A stretch of DNA of 64,000 nucleotides from Bdellovibrionales bacterium CG12_big_fil_rev_8_21_14_0_65_38_15 (GTDB taxonomy: Bacteria > Bdellovibrionota > Bacteriovoracia > Bacteriovoracales > Bacteriovoracaceae), in the NCBI GenBank assembly GCA_002787775.1, contig PCUW01000034.1, forward strand, positions 1 through 64,000, written 5' to 3'. Position numbers and translations under genes: made by a program. The notes under the pieces are model-generated. The model had not been told where the DNA came from and ran no database searches. It saw only the letters and a list, made by a program, of their open reading frames with translations. Shown piece after piece: positions 53,448-61,639 of the stretch. Positions within the stretch are counted from its first letter, which is position 1; each line of letters begins with the position of its first letter.

Positions 53448-53923
53448 GATCTTCTTTTTGGTGGAGTATCCGTTCTAAAAGGTCTTGGACGACGCTTTCC
53501 GCCTTCTTTACCTTCTGGACGATTCTCTTTTTCGATTTGTCTTTCTTCTTTAATTTTTGAAACATCATCTTTTGTTCTTCTTTTTGTTACAAATGAAGAT
53601 GTTTTATTTTGAAGTTTAGACTCATCGGCTGCTTTATCATGTCTGGAGATATCAATAGTAATATCGCCATGACATTTAAGCTGACACGACAAACGCTCTT
53701 TAGTGATATGAAAGACATTACCAAGAAGTCTGGTCTCTTCAAAAGGTGGAGGGTTACAGTGATCTGCTCCCTCGACAACCTTAATCACACAATCTGAACA
53801 AGAAGCTACGCCGCCGCACGATGATTTAATGTAAATCTCTTCATCACGAAGCGCTTCCATAACAGGGGTTTCTTCAGAAAGGAATATGGTTTTGCCTTCA
53901 GGCAAAATAGTAAGTTTTGGCAT
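53444..53923 (-). CDS. 2Fe-2S ferredoxin with charged tail
   Basis: 159 residues. The first 95 form a plant-type ferredoxin: Cys36, Cys42, Cys45 in SSCGGVASCSDC and Cys80 in RLSCQLKC complete the 2Fe-2S ligand set; Cys56 and Cys84 are extra. It carries single electrons in the cytoplasm. The remaining 65 residues are a highly charged, mostly basic, low-complexity tail (KRRTKDD, KRRPRPFR, PPKRRS) without a known domain, perhaps for RNA, membrane or protein contact. It is last in the rpsO-pnp-dut run, two bases after the previous gene. Confidence 0.9.
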   Translation of the reverse strand: MPKLTILPEGKTIFLSEETPVMEALRDEEIYIKSSCGGVASCSDCVIKVVEGADHCNPPPFEETRLLGNVFHITKERLSCQLKCHGDITIDISRHDKAADESKLQNKTSSFVTKRRTKDDVSKIKEERQIEKENRPEGKEGGKRRPRPFRTDTPPKRRS

Positions 53924-53925
53924 AA

Positions 53926-54210
53926 TTAAACGTGCTTTTTCACTTTGGATTCAATTGTTTCTAAAATTTTTCCCTTAAGTGGCTTATATAAAAAGCCAAG
54001 ATCAAGAGAGACTTCACATTCAGTGGCCATAAATGCCAGAGTCAAAGTGAAACCCTTACCTGTTGCGATGATTTTTTTACCGGTCTCATCATAAGAAAGA
54101 TCTGTCTTTACTTTAAACTTATCGACGTAATCACCAGTAATCTGAGACTTTGCTGTGGCAAAAGCTTCATCAGCATTTTTTGAATTTGTATAAGGAACTT
54201 TAACGTCCAT
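53926..54210 (-). CDS. Polyhydroxyalkanoic acid system family protein
   Basis: 94 residues from ATG 54210 with AGGAAGGA upstream. It matches the small PHA-granule-associated family (PF09650 type) in its terminal VSLDLGFLYKPLKGKILETI pattern, and in the alternating beta sheet before it (GKKIIATGKGFTLTLAF). Members are found in many proteobacteria without PHA genes, so a general role is likely. It lies between dut (ten bases) and the ferredoxin. A longer frame to 54291 overlaps dut and lacks a ribosome site. Confidence 0.8.
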   Translation of the reverse strand: MDVKVPYTNSKNADEAFATAKSQITGDYVDKFKVKTDLSYDETGKKIIATGKGFTLTLAFMATECEVSLDLGFLYKPLKGKILETIESKVKKHV

Positions 54211-54220
54211 TTTATCCTTC

Positions 54221-54676
54221 CTAATTTTTTCCAGTAGAGCCAAAACCACCAGCTCCACGCTCAGTAGAATTGATCTCGCTTGCGACTTCAAAGTTTGCTT
54301 GAATAACCGGGCTTAAAACAAATTGAGCAACACGATCACCGTGAGCGATGACTTCATCTTTTGTTCCAAGGTTACCCAAGATCACTTTAACTTCCCCACG
54401 GTAATCAGCATCTACTGTACCGGGGCTGTTCACAACCATCAGTCCAGTCTTAAAAGAAAGACCAGAACGAGGACGAACTTGTATTTCAAAGCCTGGTGGA
54501 ATTTCCATCGCAAGACCAGTAGGAACTAAAACGCGCTCCCCTGGTCTGATGGTCATAGACTCACCCTTGCCAAGGCAAGCACGGATGTCCGCACCTGCCG
54601 CAAGTTTTGTCTCATAGCTTGGAAGAGCTAGATCATTATCAAAATGCGAAAGCTTTAACAGCTTAACATTTGCCAT
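54221..54676 (-). CDS. dut: dUTP diphosphatase
   Basis: 151 residues, normal for trimeric dUTPase, which hydrolyses dUTP to dUMP and diphosphate, keeping uracil out of DNA. Motifs in order: AGADIRACL (motif 1), RPRSGLS (motif 2), NSPGTVDADYRGEVKV with the catalytic Asp and Tyr (motif 3), GDRVAQFVL (motif 4) and RGAGGFGSTGK (motif 5). It follows pnp by three bases. Reading 5' end, AGTC before the ATG gives no strong ribosome site, so translation is probably coupled to pnp. Confidence 0.96.
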   Translation of the reverse strand: MANVKLLKLSHFDNDLALPSYETKLAAGADIRACLGKGESMTIRPGERVLVPTGLAMEIPPGFEIQVRPRSGLSFKTGLMVVNSPGTVDADYRGEVKVILGNLGTKDEVIAHGDRVAQFVLSPVIQANFEVASEINSTERGAGGFGSTGKN

Positions 54677-54679
54677 GAC

Positions 54680-56797
54680 TTAAGCCTTCTTCTCAATTTT
54701 ACCAGCTGCCTTAGCAGAAAGTTTCAAGCGACCCATACGATCAACTTCAACAACGCGAACTTTAATCACATCGCCTTCAGCAACATAATCAGCAACATTG
54801 TTTACGCGATCATCAGCAAGCTCAGAAATATGGACAAGCCCTGATACGCCTTGAGCGATATCAACGAATGCACCGTATTCTTTGATCGTTACAACTTTTG
54901 CTTCGTAATCTGATCCAACTTTTGGACCATTGATTTGCATATCAATAAGAGTTAAACACTCATTGATAGCAGCAGCGTCTGCACCAAGAACCTTTACAGT
55001 TCCATCTTCAGCAATTTCAATAGTAACTTTGAAATTCTCTTGAAGACCTTTGATGTTTTTACCACCTGGGCCGATCAGCATGCCGATCTTATCAGTTTCA
55101 ATTTTAGTTGTTTTAACTTTTGGAACGTTATCTTTAAATTCATCGCGGTGAGTGCTGATTGTTTTATCCATTTCACCAAGGATGTGAAGACGACCAGCAC
55201 GAGCTTGTGTCATCGCTGCTTCAACGATTTCACGAGTAAGACCTGTAATCTTAATATCCATTTGGATAGCTGTAATACCATCTTTTGGACCAGCAACTTT
55301 AAAGTCCATGTCGCCTAGGTGATCTTCATCGCCAAGGATATCTGTTAGAACTTTGAAGCGTTTGCCATCAGAGATAAGTCCCATAGCAACACCAGCACAT
55401 GGAGCAACGATATTAACACCAGCATCCATAAGCGCCATTGAACCAGAACAAACTGAACCCATTGAAGAAGATCCGTTAGATTCTAAAACTTCACACACAA
55501 CGCGAGTTGTATATGGGAAGTCAGCAGGCATAATCGCTTTAAGCGCGCGCTCAGCAAGGTTACCGTGACCAAGTTCACGACGACCAACTCCACGAACACC
55601 ACGAGCTTCACCAACAGAGTATGGAGGAAAGTTATAGTGAAGGTAGAATTTGTTGTAGCTTAGACCTGTGATTCTATCGGCCATCTGCTCACCAGCGCTT
55701 CCGCCAATTGTTACAGATGAAAGAACTTGAGTTTCACCACGAGTAAATAAAGATGAACCATGTGGTTGAACTAGAATATTTGTTTCTGTTTCAATTTGAC
55801 GAACTTCATCAAGCTTACGGCCACCGATACGTTTTTCTTCATCAAGAATATCCGCACGCATCATATCGTATAGAAGACCATCAACTGCTTTGTATGCTTC
55901 TTTCTTAAATGAATCGCCTTCTTTAAGACCAAAAGCTGTTGGGTTTTCAGATGCTGCTTTAGCAACCTTTGCCATGATTTCTTTTGTAGCAACCTGACGT
56001 TCCATTTTATCAACGATTGATAGTGAAGCGCGTACTTCAGAAGTAAAGTCTGTCTTAACTTTTTCCATCAATGTTGCATTACCGGCAGCTGAAACGAATT
56101 CACGTTTCTTCTTACCAACTTCTTTTTGCATTTTAGCGATAACTTCAACAAAGCCCTTGATTTGATCGTGTCCCCAGAAGATAGCTTCTAGTACGTCTTT
56201 TTCAGGAACAATTTTCGCTTCACCTTCAACCATCAAGATCGCGTCTGCACTTCCGGCAACAGCGATTTCAAGGTCAGACTTTTCCCATTCAGCGTGGCTT
56301 GGGTTTAAGACGAACTTGCCGTCGATACGACCAACTTTACAAGTAGCGATTGGGCCAGCAAATGGAATGTCTGAAATTGAAAGAGCTGCTGAAGCGCCGA
56401 TACCAGCTAAGATCTCAGGGTCACCTTCAGGTGAGTATGACATAACGGTACAAGAAACTACTGTTTCGAACATATACCCTTCTGGGAATAATGGACGAAG
56501 TGGACGGTCGATCAATCGAGCATTCAAAGTCTCACCAGTTGTTGGGCGACCTTCACGCTTCATAAAGCCACCAAGGAATTTACCGGCAGCATAGAATTTT
56601 TCTGTATACTCAACCAAAAGTGGGAAGAAATCTTGGCCGTCTTTCATTTCATGAGCAGAAACCACAGTCACAAGAACTTGTGTTCCACCACAGCTAACTA
56701 AAACTGAAGCATCAGTTTGTTTTGCTAAGCGACCAGTTTCAAGAGTGACCTCTTTTCCGCCGTAATTAAATGAATAGATTTTTTTGTTTTCGTTCAT
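54680..56797 (-). CDS. pnp: Polyribonucleotide nucleotidyltransferase (PNPase)
   Basis: 705 residues, the usual length. It degrades RNA 3' to 5' using phosphate and can add tails. Two RNase PH domains flank an all-helical linker; the second carries the catalytic GDEDHLGDMDFKVAG. A KH domain (MLIGPGGKNIKGL) and an S1 domain (GAFVDIAQGVSGLVHISEL) follow at the C-terminus. It is preceded by rpsO and a structured leader, an arrangement known in enterobacteria where RNase III cuts a leader hairpin and PNPase represses itself. GGAG lies 11 bases before the ATG. Confidence 0.97.
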   Translation of the reverse strand: MNENKKIYSFNYGGKEVTLETGRLAKQTDASVLVSCGGTQVLVTVVSAHEMKDGQDFFPLLVEYTEKFYAAGKFLGGFMKREGRPTTGETLNARLIDRPLRPLFPEGYMFETVVSCTVMSYSPEGDPEILAGIGASAALSISDIPFAGPIATCKVGRIDGKFVLNPSHAEWEKSDLEIAVAGSADAILMVEGEAKIVPEKDVLEAIFWGHDQIKGFVEVIAKMQKEVGKKKREFVSAAGNATLMEKVKTDFTSEVRASLSIVDKMERQVATKEIMAKVAKAASENPTAFGLKEGDSFKKEAYKAVDGLLYDMMRADILDEEKRIGGRKLDEVRQIETETNILVQPHGSSLFTRGETQVLSSVTIGGSAGEQMADRITGLSYNKFYLHYNFPPYSVGEARGVRGVGRRELGHGNLAERALKAIMPADFPYTTRVVCEVLESNGSSSMGSVCSGSMALMDAGVNIVAPCAGVAMGLISDGKRFKVLTDILGDEDHLGDMDFKVAGPKDGITAIQMDIKITGLTREIVEAAMTQARAGRLHILGEMDKTISTHRDEFKDNVPKVKTTKIETDKIGMLIGPGGKNIKGLQENFKVTIEIAEDGTVKVLGADAAAINECLTLIDMQINGPKVGSDYEAKVVTIKEYGAFVDIAQGVSGLVHISELADDRVNNVADYVAEGDVIKVRVVEVDRMGRLKLSAKAAGKIEKKA

Positions 56798-56824
56798 AAC
56801 TAGAATACTCCATTAACACGTAGT

Positions 56825-56947
56825 CCTCGCCCGTCTGGGTGAGGAAAAATTTTTAAATATGTTTTGATGATGATGATGAGGTGGGATTCACGAGATAATT
56901 AAATAAACTTGTTAAAATCTATTTAATTATCCCTGGAAGCCGCTTCC
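56825..56947 (-). promoter_or_regulatory. Structured rpsO-pnp spacer: three hairpins
   Basis: Three stems: CCTCGCCC/GGGTGAGG (56825-56844, four-base loop, one G-T pair on the plus strand); a perfect 12-base AU-rich stem GATAATTAAATA/TATTTAATTATC (56894-56905 with 56920-56931, 14-base loop); and GGAAG/CTTCC (56935-56947). They lie between the rpsO terminator and pnp and may serve RNase III processing and pnp autoregulation. Confidence 0.6.
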
Positions 56948-56990
56948 CTTAAAATCAAAATCTCGACACCCTAATACTATAAAAAGACCG

Positions 56991-57022
56991 CTTAAAAAAG
57001 AAAAGGGAGACTTTCGTCTCCC
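56991..57022 (-). terminator. Intrinsic terminator after rpsO
   Basis: GGGAGAC, loop GAAA, GTCTCCC on the minus strand, then TTTTCTTTTTT. It is 15 bases after the rpsO stop; read-through or a second promoter would supply pnp. Confidence 0.92.
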
Positions 57023-57037
57023 TCTCTCATTTTAAAA

Positions 57038-57319
57038 TTATTTACGTAGTCCTAAATCTTGAATCAAAGATTGATACTTTGTTTCATCTTTAGTTTGAAC
57101 ATATTTTAGTAGCGATTTACGCTGACCAATCATCTTCAAAAGACCACGGTTTGAATGATAGTCGTGCTTGTTAGCTGCAAAGTGAGTCGCAAGACCGTTA
57201 ATTCTATGAGTAAGAAGTGCAACTTGTACTGGTGCTGAACCTGCATCAGTTGGGCCCTTACCGAATTTTGCACCGTAAGTTTTTACGATTTCTGTTCTTT
57301 GTTCTGTTGTTAAACGCAT
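57038..57319 (-). CDS. rpsO: 30S ribosomal protein S15
   Basis: 93 residues. S15 binds 16S rRNA helices early in 30S assembly. The family signature is clear: GSAPVQVALLTHRINGL, HSNRGLLKMIGQRKSLLKYV. It carries a slightly longer N-terminus and loop than the 89-residue E. coli form. AGGAGG lies before the ATG. The order rpsO then pnp is widely conserved. Confidence 0.97.
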   Translation of the reverse strand: MRLTTEQRTEIVKTYGAKFGKGPTDAGSAPVQVALLTHRINGLATHFAANKHDYHSNRGLLKMIGQRKSLLKYVQTKDETKYQSLIQDLGLRK

Positions 57320-57357
57320 GGATGCCTCCTACAAACCAAAAACCGAGCTAAAGTTAA

Positions 57358-57386
57358 CGCATAAAGTCCAACTCAAACCAAGTCAA
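57358..57386 (-). promoter_or_regulatory. Candidate rpsO promoter
   Basis: On the minus strand TTGACT (57381-57386, five of six) and TATGCG (57358-57363) are 17 bases apart; start near 57351, about 30 bases before the rpsO ATG. The -10 is weak. Confidence 0.35.
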
Positions 57387-57411
57387 AGGCGATATTAATA
57401 ATGACGGCAAT

Positions 57412-58452
57412 TTAGCGGATAAACTCGGACATGTAAACTTTTAGATTCTTAAGCAGACGTTCTTCGATTTGACGAATTCTCTCTCGAGATACTCCGTATT
57501 CATCTGCTATGTCTTGAAGTGACGGAGGGACCTCTTCAAGCAGTCTGCGCTTGAAAATGTCCTGATCACGTGGCTTTAGGTCCTTAAGGAAGTCTTGAAG
57601 GTGCTGCTTTAAGAGTTCAACGCCCTGCGCATCAGCAACATCATCTTCAAAAGAGGGTTGGGCCAGTCCTGGCAGGATACTACTTAGCGGCGCATCACTA
57701 TTTGGAGATGCAGGCTTATCAAGACTGATTTCTCCGCCCTGCTCTAATCTTTGGCCCATCGTTAGTACGGCTTTTTCTGAAACACCAAGGTTTTCTGAAA
57801 TCGTTTTAACGTCTGGGTTAATTCCCATTCCAAGCAAACGTTGCTTTTCTTTCATTAGATTAAAGAACAACTTTTTTTGCTCATTACCTGATCCAATTTT
57901 TACCAAGCGAAAATTATCCAAAATATATTTCAAAATATAAGAGCGAATCCACCATGAAGCATAATAAGAAAGCTTAGCCCCTTTGCTAGCATCATATTTT
58001 GAAACGGCCTTCATCAGACCAATATTTCCTTCTTGAATAAGATCCATCATATTTTGCCAGGCCGAGCGGTACTCCATGGCAATCTTTACGACTAAGCGAA
58101 GATTAGAAACAACTAACTTTTTGGCCACATCAATATCGCCGGTTTCCTCAAGTGCTTTTAAAAGCTCTTGTTCTTGCTCTAAAGATAAAAGCTCATAGCG
58201 AGAAATTTGGCGAATATAAGACGTTAGAGGATCTGTTGTTGATAATTTATCAGAATAAAGAGCGAGTTCTTTAGAGTCAGGTAGCACTGGCTCAGGTAGG
58301 GTTTCTCCATCCCAATCGTCTAGCTCTGAATCGTCATGATTTTGTTCATCATTTCGGTCTTGGGTGTCTCGTTTTAAAACAAAACTGTCGCCCTGAATTT
58401 CTACAACATCAGGTCTATCTTGTTTATTTTTATCGTCGAGTTTCTTCACCAT
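57412..58452 (-). CDS. rpoH: RNA polymerase sigma factor, RpoH type
   Basis: 346 residues from ATG 58452. Region 1.2 (DPLTSYIRQISRYELLSLEQE), region 2 (NLRLVVKIAMEYR ... DLIQEGNIGLMKAVSKYD ... YYASWWIRSYI), an RpoH-box-like QKKLFFNLMKEK, and region 4 (SLQDIADEYGVSRERIRQIEERLL) identify a heat-shock-type sigma-70 member. Heat-shock genes are the usual regulon. The first 75 residues are a very acidic extension (DDSELDDWDGE) absent from the 284-residue E. coli RpoH. The gene upstream ends 36 bases away; no heat-shock-type promoter is visible. A GTG at 58458 is also in frame. Confidence 0.88.
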   Translation of the reverse strand: MVKKLDDKNKQDRPDVVEIQGDSFVLKRDTQDRNDEQNHDDSELDDWDGETLPEPVLPDSKELALYSDKLSTTDPLTSYIRQISRYELLSLEQEQELLKALEETGDIDVAKKLVVSNLRLVVKIAMEYRSAWQNMMDLIQEGNIGLMKAVSKYDASKGAKLSYYASWWIRSYILKYILDNFRLVKIGSGNEQKKLFFNLMKEKQRLLGMGINPDVKTISENLGVSEKAVLTMGQRLEQGGEISLDKPASPNSDAPLSSILPGLAQPSFEDDVADAQGVELLKQHLQDFLKDLKPRDQDIFKRRLLEEVPPSLQDIADEYGVSRERIRQIEERLLKNLKVYMSEFIR

Positions 58453-58488
58453 GTGCACAAGATAAGAGTTTTTGACATAAAAGCAAGC

Positions 58489-60174
58489 CTAGTCAGCTTG
58501 TTTCTCGTCATGTTTTGATAAAGATTTTGCTTTTTCAGTCACTTCATAGCGATAGCGCATTAAACGCAGAGCAAAGGGTCCATAATGAAGATAAACTGGG
58601 ATTGTCGTGAAGCCTTCATCCGGGTATTTCCAATCACCAATATACTTGGAAAATTGTTCTAAGATTTCTACGACGACGATTTCTTCAATATCTCCGCGCC
58701 AAGGAGGAATGATTAATTTAGAACGTGCATTTTCAACATCTTTTTTAATATAGCTCTTAAACTTATCAATAAGGTCTCTTCGCTCAAGCTTCATGGTCGG
58801 ATCATAACTAATCCAATTTCTTCTAATCCACTTAATCATTTTATGAGAAATATTTAAGTCGAATTTTACGGCCAATTTACCAGCGAGTTTATTAACACGA
58901 TCAAATTCACCTTGATTGACATCAAAATGAACCTCAAACTTTTTTAGGTACTTATTAAAGAAGTAATCCCTATCAACAAGTTCCACTGTAAGTGGTTCTT
59001 CATAAGTCAGACGCCCCTTCACTTTATCAAGTGAGCCAGTCGCCCAATCAGTCCAAGAACGATCAAAACTTGTGCGAAGAAGACCTTGCCCCTGATCATA
59101 ACTATCACTCCAAATAAAAAAATTGGGAATGCCTGTAAGCAGAGCTTTGAACTGACCAGATAATAACAGATTTTCTTCAAGTGTTCGTGACTCTAATATA
59201 CTTTGAACACGTTGGTCTGGATCATTATAATTGATGGTGAGTTCGGTTAAACGGTCGCAGTAAAGTCGTTTGATATCGGAGCTAACACTAGGTGAACCAA
59301 TCGCTCTTGGTACAAGACGACGAAACTCAGCTTCATTAGCCTTTCGACAGACTAATCCTCTACATGCGACTCGATTTGTATTGGGCTCATTTTCAAGAGT
59401 TAGTCCCTGACTTCTCGGATTAAAGGCCAGTTTTTTATTATCCATTTGTCTTGTAACAAAAGACATAATGATAGGGTCGCGCAAAAGAGGAACAAGCATT
59501 CTAAAATTTTCGGTGGTGTTAGACCAAGAACAAAAAGATTTAAACAGCTCATTAGACCAAAAAAACTCTCTCGATAAACGTTGCTCTTTCGTTGATACAT
59601 TTAAGAGCTTTTGCGGTAAGAAATTATTACCAGTAATATCTGGTAAAGTGAATCGTTCGCTAGACTTCCATTTTCCCATCAAATTATTTTTAAGCGTTTT
59701 CTTTGAAACAATGGTGAGGTTTTGAGAACACCAATTACCTACTAAACTATTGGCATATTTTTCAAAATCATCATCAGTCATTTCAAGTTGCTTGGCATAC
59801 TCAGGCAGAGCACGAACCAAAATATCTAAACCAATATACTGAAGTGTCGCCACTACAGTTCTTGTGGCTTGCTCATATTGTTCAGTTGATGGGTAACGTA
59901 ATTTTTCGTTTCGATCATTCTTGCAAAACAGTTGAAGGTTTTCCCCTTCATCAATAAAGCCGCGATAAAGTGCAATCCTTTCTAAGTCTCCATCTTTACC
60001 TGATTTTATTCTAGAAGTTTGAAAGACATTAAAGAGCGGATCTGTTTCTTTACTCGCATTTGTTGCTGATAAGTCACCAAGGATTAGGCTTTCTAACGAC
60101 ACTAAGGCACTTGCTTGAAAAGCAAAACCTTGCGTGAAAAGTATTATGGTCAAAATTTTCCCGACCAATTTCAT
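58489..60174 (-). CDS. Exported protein of unknown function
   Basis: 561 residues from ATG 60174, starting with a signal peptide (MKLVGKILTIILFTQGFAFQASA). I recognise no family. The mature part is mainly helical with several cysteines in the middle (CRGLVCRKAN, LYCDRLT) that could form disulfides. The frame extends to 60276, but that would overlap the divergent TPR-like gene and hide the signal. GGATAGAAG before the ATG is a weak ribosome site. It lies 36 bases upstream of rpoH, which may be cotranscribed. Confidence 0.75.
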   Translation of the reverse strand: MKLVGKILTIILFTQGFAFQASALVSLESLILGDLSATNASKETDPLFNVFQTSRIKSGKDGDLERIALYRGFIDEGENLQLFCKNDRNEKLRYPSTEQYEQATRTVVATLQYIGLDILVRALPEYAKQLEMTDDDFEKYANSLVGNWCSQNLTIVSKKTLKNNLMGKWKSSERFTLPDITGNNFLPQKLLNVSTKEQRLSREFFWSNELFKSFCSWSNTTENFRMLVPLLRDPIIMSFVTRQMDNKKLAFNPRSQGLTLENEPNTNRVACRGLVCRKANEAEFRRLVPRAIGSPSVSSDIKRLYCDRLTELTINYNDPDQRVQSILESRTLEENLLLSGQFKALLTGIPNFFIWSDSYDQGQGLLRTSFDRSWTDWATGSLDKVKGRLTYEEPLTVELVDRDYFFNKYLKKFEVHFDVNQGEFDRVNKLAGKLAVKFDLNISHKMIKWIRRNWISYDPTMKLERRDLIDKFKSYIKKDVENARSKLIIPPWRGDIEEIVVVEILEQFSKYIGDWKYPDEGFTTIPVYLHYGPFALRLMRYRYEVTEKAKSLSKHDEKQAD

Positions 60175-60232
60175 CTGTCTTCTATCCTTGATCTTTTTTA
60201 AGTTATCGGAATGAAACCCGAAAAGATGTAAT

Positions 60233-61639
60233 ATGAGATACTTAATGGTTATATTTTGCCTGGTCGCTGTGAGCACATTGCATGCTCAACTGCTCGACTC
60301 TAGTGATAGAGGCGATGCTAGCCGTTCTCTACAGGCAGACGACGCCCTTTTAAGGGAGCGCCAGCTTAAAAGTGACTCCATTAACAGAGAAGATGATCTT
60401 AGAGATCTAAGACTTGCAAAGTATGCCCTTCTCGCTGGAAATACCAGTCTGGCTGAGCGTTATCTTGATCGACTTGGTAGTGATCATCCTAGGCTTAATC
60501 AAATTGTTGCACGCTATAGTGCCCTATCTGCCTTCATACAAAGTGATTTTGACAAAACTTATCAGCTCGTCAAAAGTGAGCGCTTAAATATTGTTAATGC
60601 TTATGAAGAGATTTGTCTTTTACGCTTAATGAGTCTCTTTGCTCTTGGAAAAAATCATCCCGATTTTTATAAAATTTCACCTGAGTTTGATAGTTGTCGA
60701 GCTATTACATACAAATACACAGATAATGATCATTTTTGGCTAAGTAGCATGAAAACAATTGTTCAAGGAAAAATGAATCAACTGCCTGGTGGTAATGTTA
60801 ATGATTTTACCAAGCTGCTCATAGATGATGATTCAACTAAGCTGTGGATGAAGATTGCTCTTTATACCAATCGTGAAAAACAAATTATCAAGAATATTGA
60901 ACTGCTACCTCAAGAAGCCTATCTCAATATTGGAATTCGTGAACTTTTAGGAATGGCCTATTACAGAAGTGGAGATCCTAAACGAGCCGCGGATTTTATT
61001 GAAGACTTGGCAACGCCAAATTCAGATAATATTAGAGGCGATATTGCTCTGACAAAAAATGAATTAGAACTAGCTTATGGTCACTTTAGGCTGGCGCTAA
61101 AAAGAAAAGATGACTCTCTTAATGCCTTAGAGCGAGCAATTCCACTTTCTTGGCTCTTGGAACAATGGAGTGATGGCATTGAATTATTAGCGAAATATGT
61201 GGGAAGAGAATATGATCCAGTCAAACTCTTGGCCTTAGAAACAGCACTTCGAATTAGAAAAGGACAATACGACAAGTCACAAGCGAATCTTCGCTACCTT
61301 GAAGAAAAACTACTTGGATCAGCTCCACTAGATATTCAATTAATGATTAGTTTCGTCAGTCTGATGAAAGGTGATCTTAAAAAGCTTAAAGAAAGTTCCG
61401 CGAAAGCTTGTCGAAGTTTTGATGGACTTAATTGTTGGATTGCCGATCAATTATTGGTTTGGGATGACTTAACAAAAACGGTTAAACGAACGGACAAAGT
61501 CAATATTGCAGCTAAATCAATGGATGAAATTCTAGCAGAATCAAGCAATGACATCAGTGAACTCAAGGAAAAAATTCTCATCGATCAGCGCGATATAGAA
61601 GAGCTTGATTCAAGAAACGTTAAACTTCAGCTTCAATAA
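60233..61639 (+). CDS. Exported TPR-like helical-repeat protein
   Basis: 468 residues; signal peptide ends at TLHAQL. The rest is helical with repeated TPR-like pairs, for example LRLAKYALLAGNTSLAERYLDRLG, IRELLGMAYYRSGDPKRAADFIEDL and LALETALRIRKGQYDKSQANLRYLEE, so a periplasmic scaffold for protein contacts is likely. It ends with a charged coiled coil (SELKEKILIDQRDIEELDSRN). It converges with the FecR-barrel gene, overlapping by seven bases, and is divergent from the exported protein at 60174. Confidence 0.78.
   Translation: MRYLMVIFCLVAVSTLHAQLLDSSDRGDASRSLQADDALLRERQLKSDSINREDDLRDLRLAKYALLAGNTSLAERYLDRLGSDHPRLNQIVARYSALSAFIQSDFDKTYQLVKSERLNIVNAYEEICLLRLMSLFALGKNHPDFYKISPEFDSCRAITYKYTDNDHFWLSSMKTIVQGKMNQLPGGNVNDFTKLLIDDDSTKLWMKIALYTNREKQIIKNIELLPQEAYLNIGIRELLGMAYYRSGDPKRAADFIEDLATPNSDNIRGDIALTKNELELAYGHFRLALKRKDDSLNALERAIPLSWLLEQWSDGIELLAKYVGREYDPVKLLALETALRIRKGQYDKSQANLRYLEEKLLGSAPLDIQLMISFVSLMKGDLKKLKESSAKACRSFDGLNCWIADQLLVWDDLTKTVKRTDKVNIAAKSMDEILAESSNDISELKEKILIDQRDIEELDSRNVKLQLQ

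Noticed and set aside
55040-55318. Plus-strand frame of 92 codons within pnp
   Set aside because: Antisense to conserved pnp coding sequence with no ribosome site.
56870-56884. Run of GATGATGATGATGAG
   Set aside because: A short four-copy triplet repeat in the pnp leader; too short to be called a microsatellite locus or protein-coding feature, and no second copy in the window.
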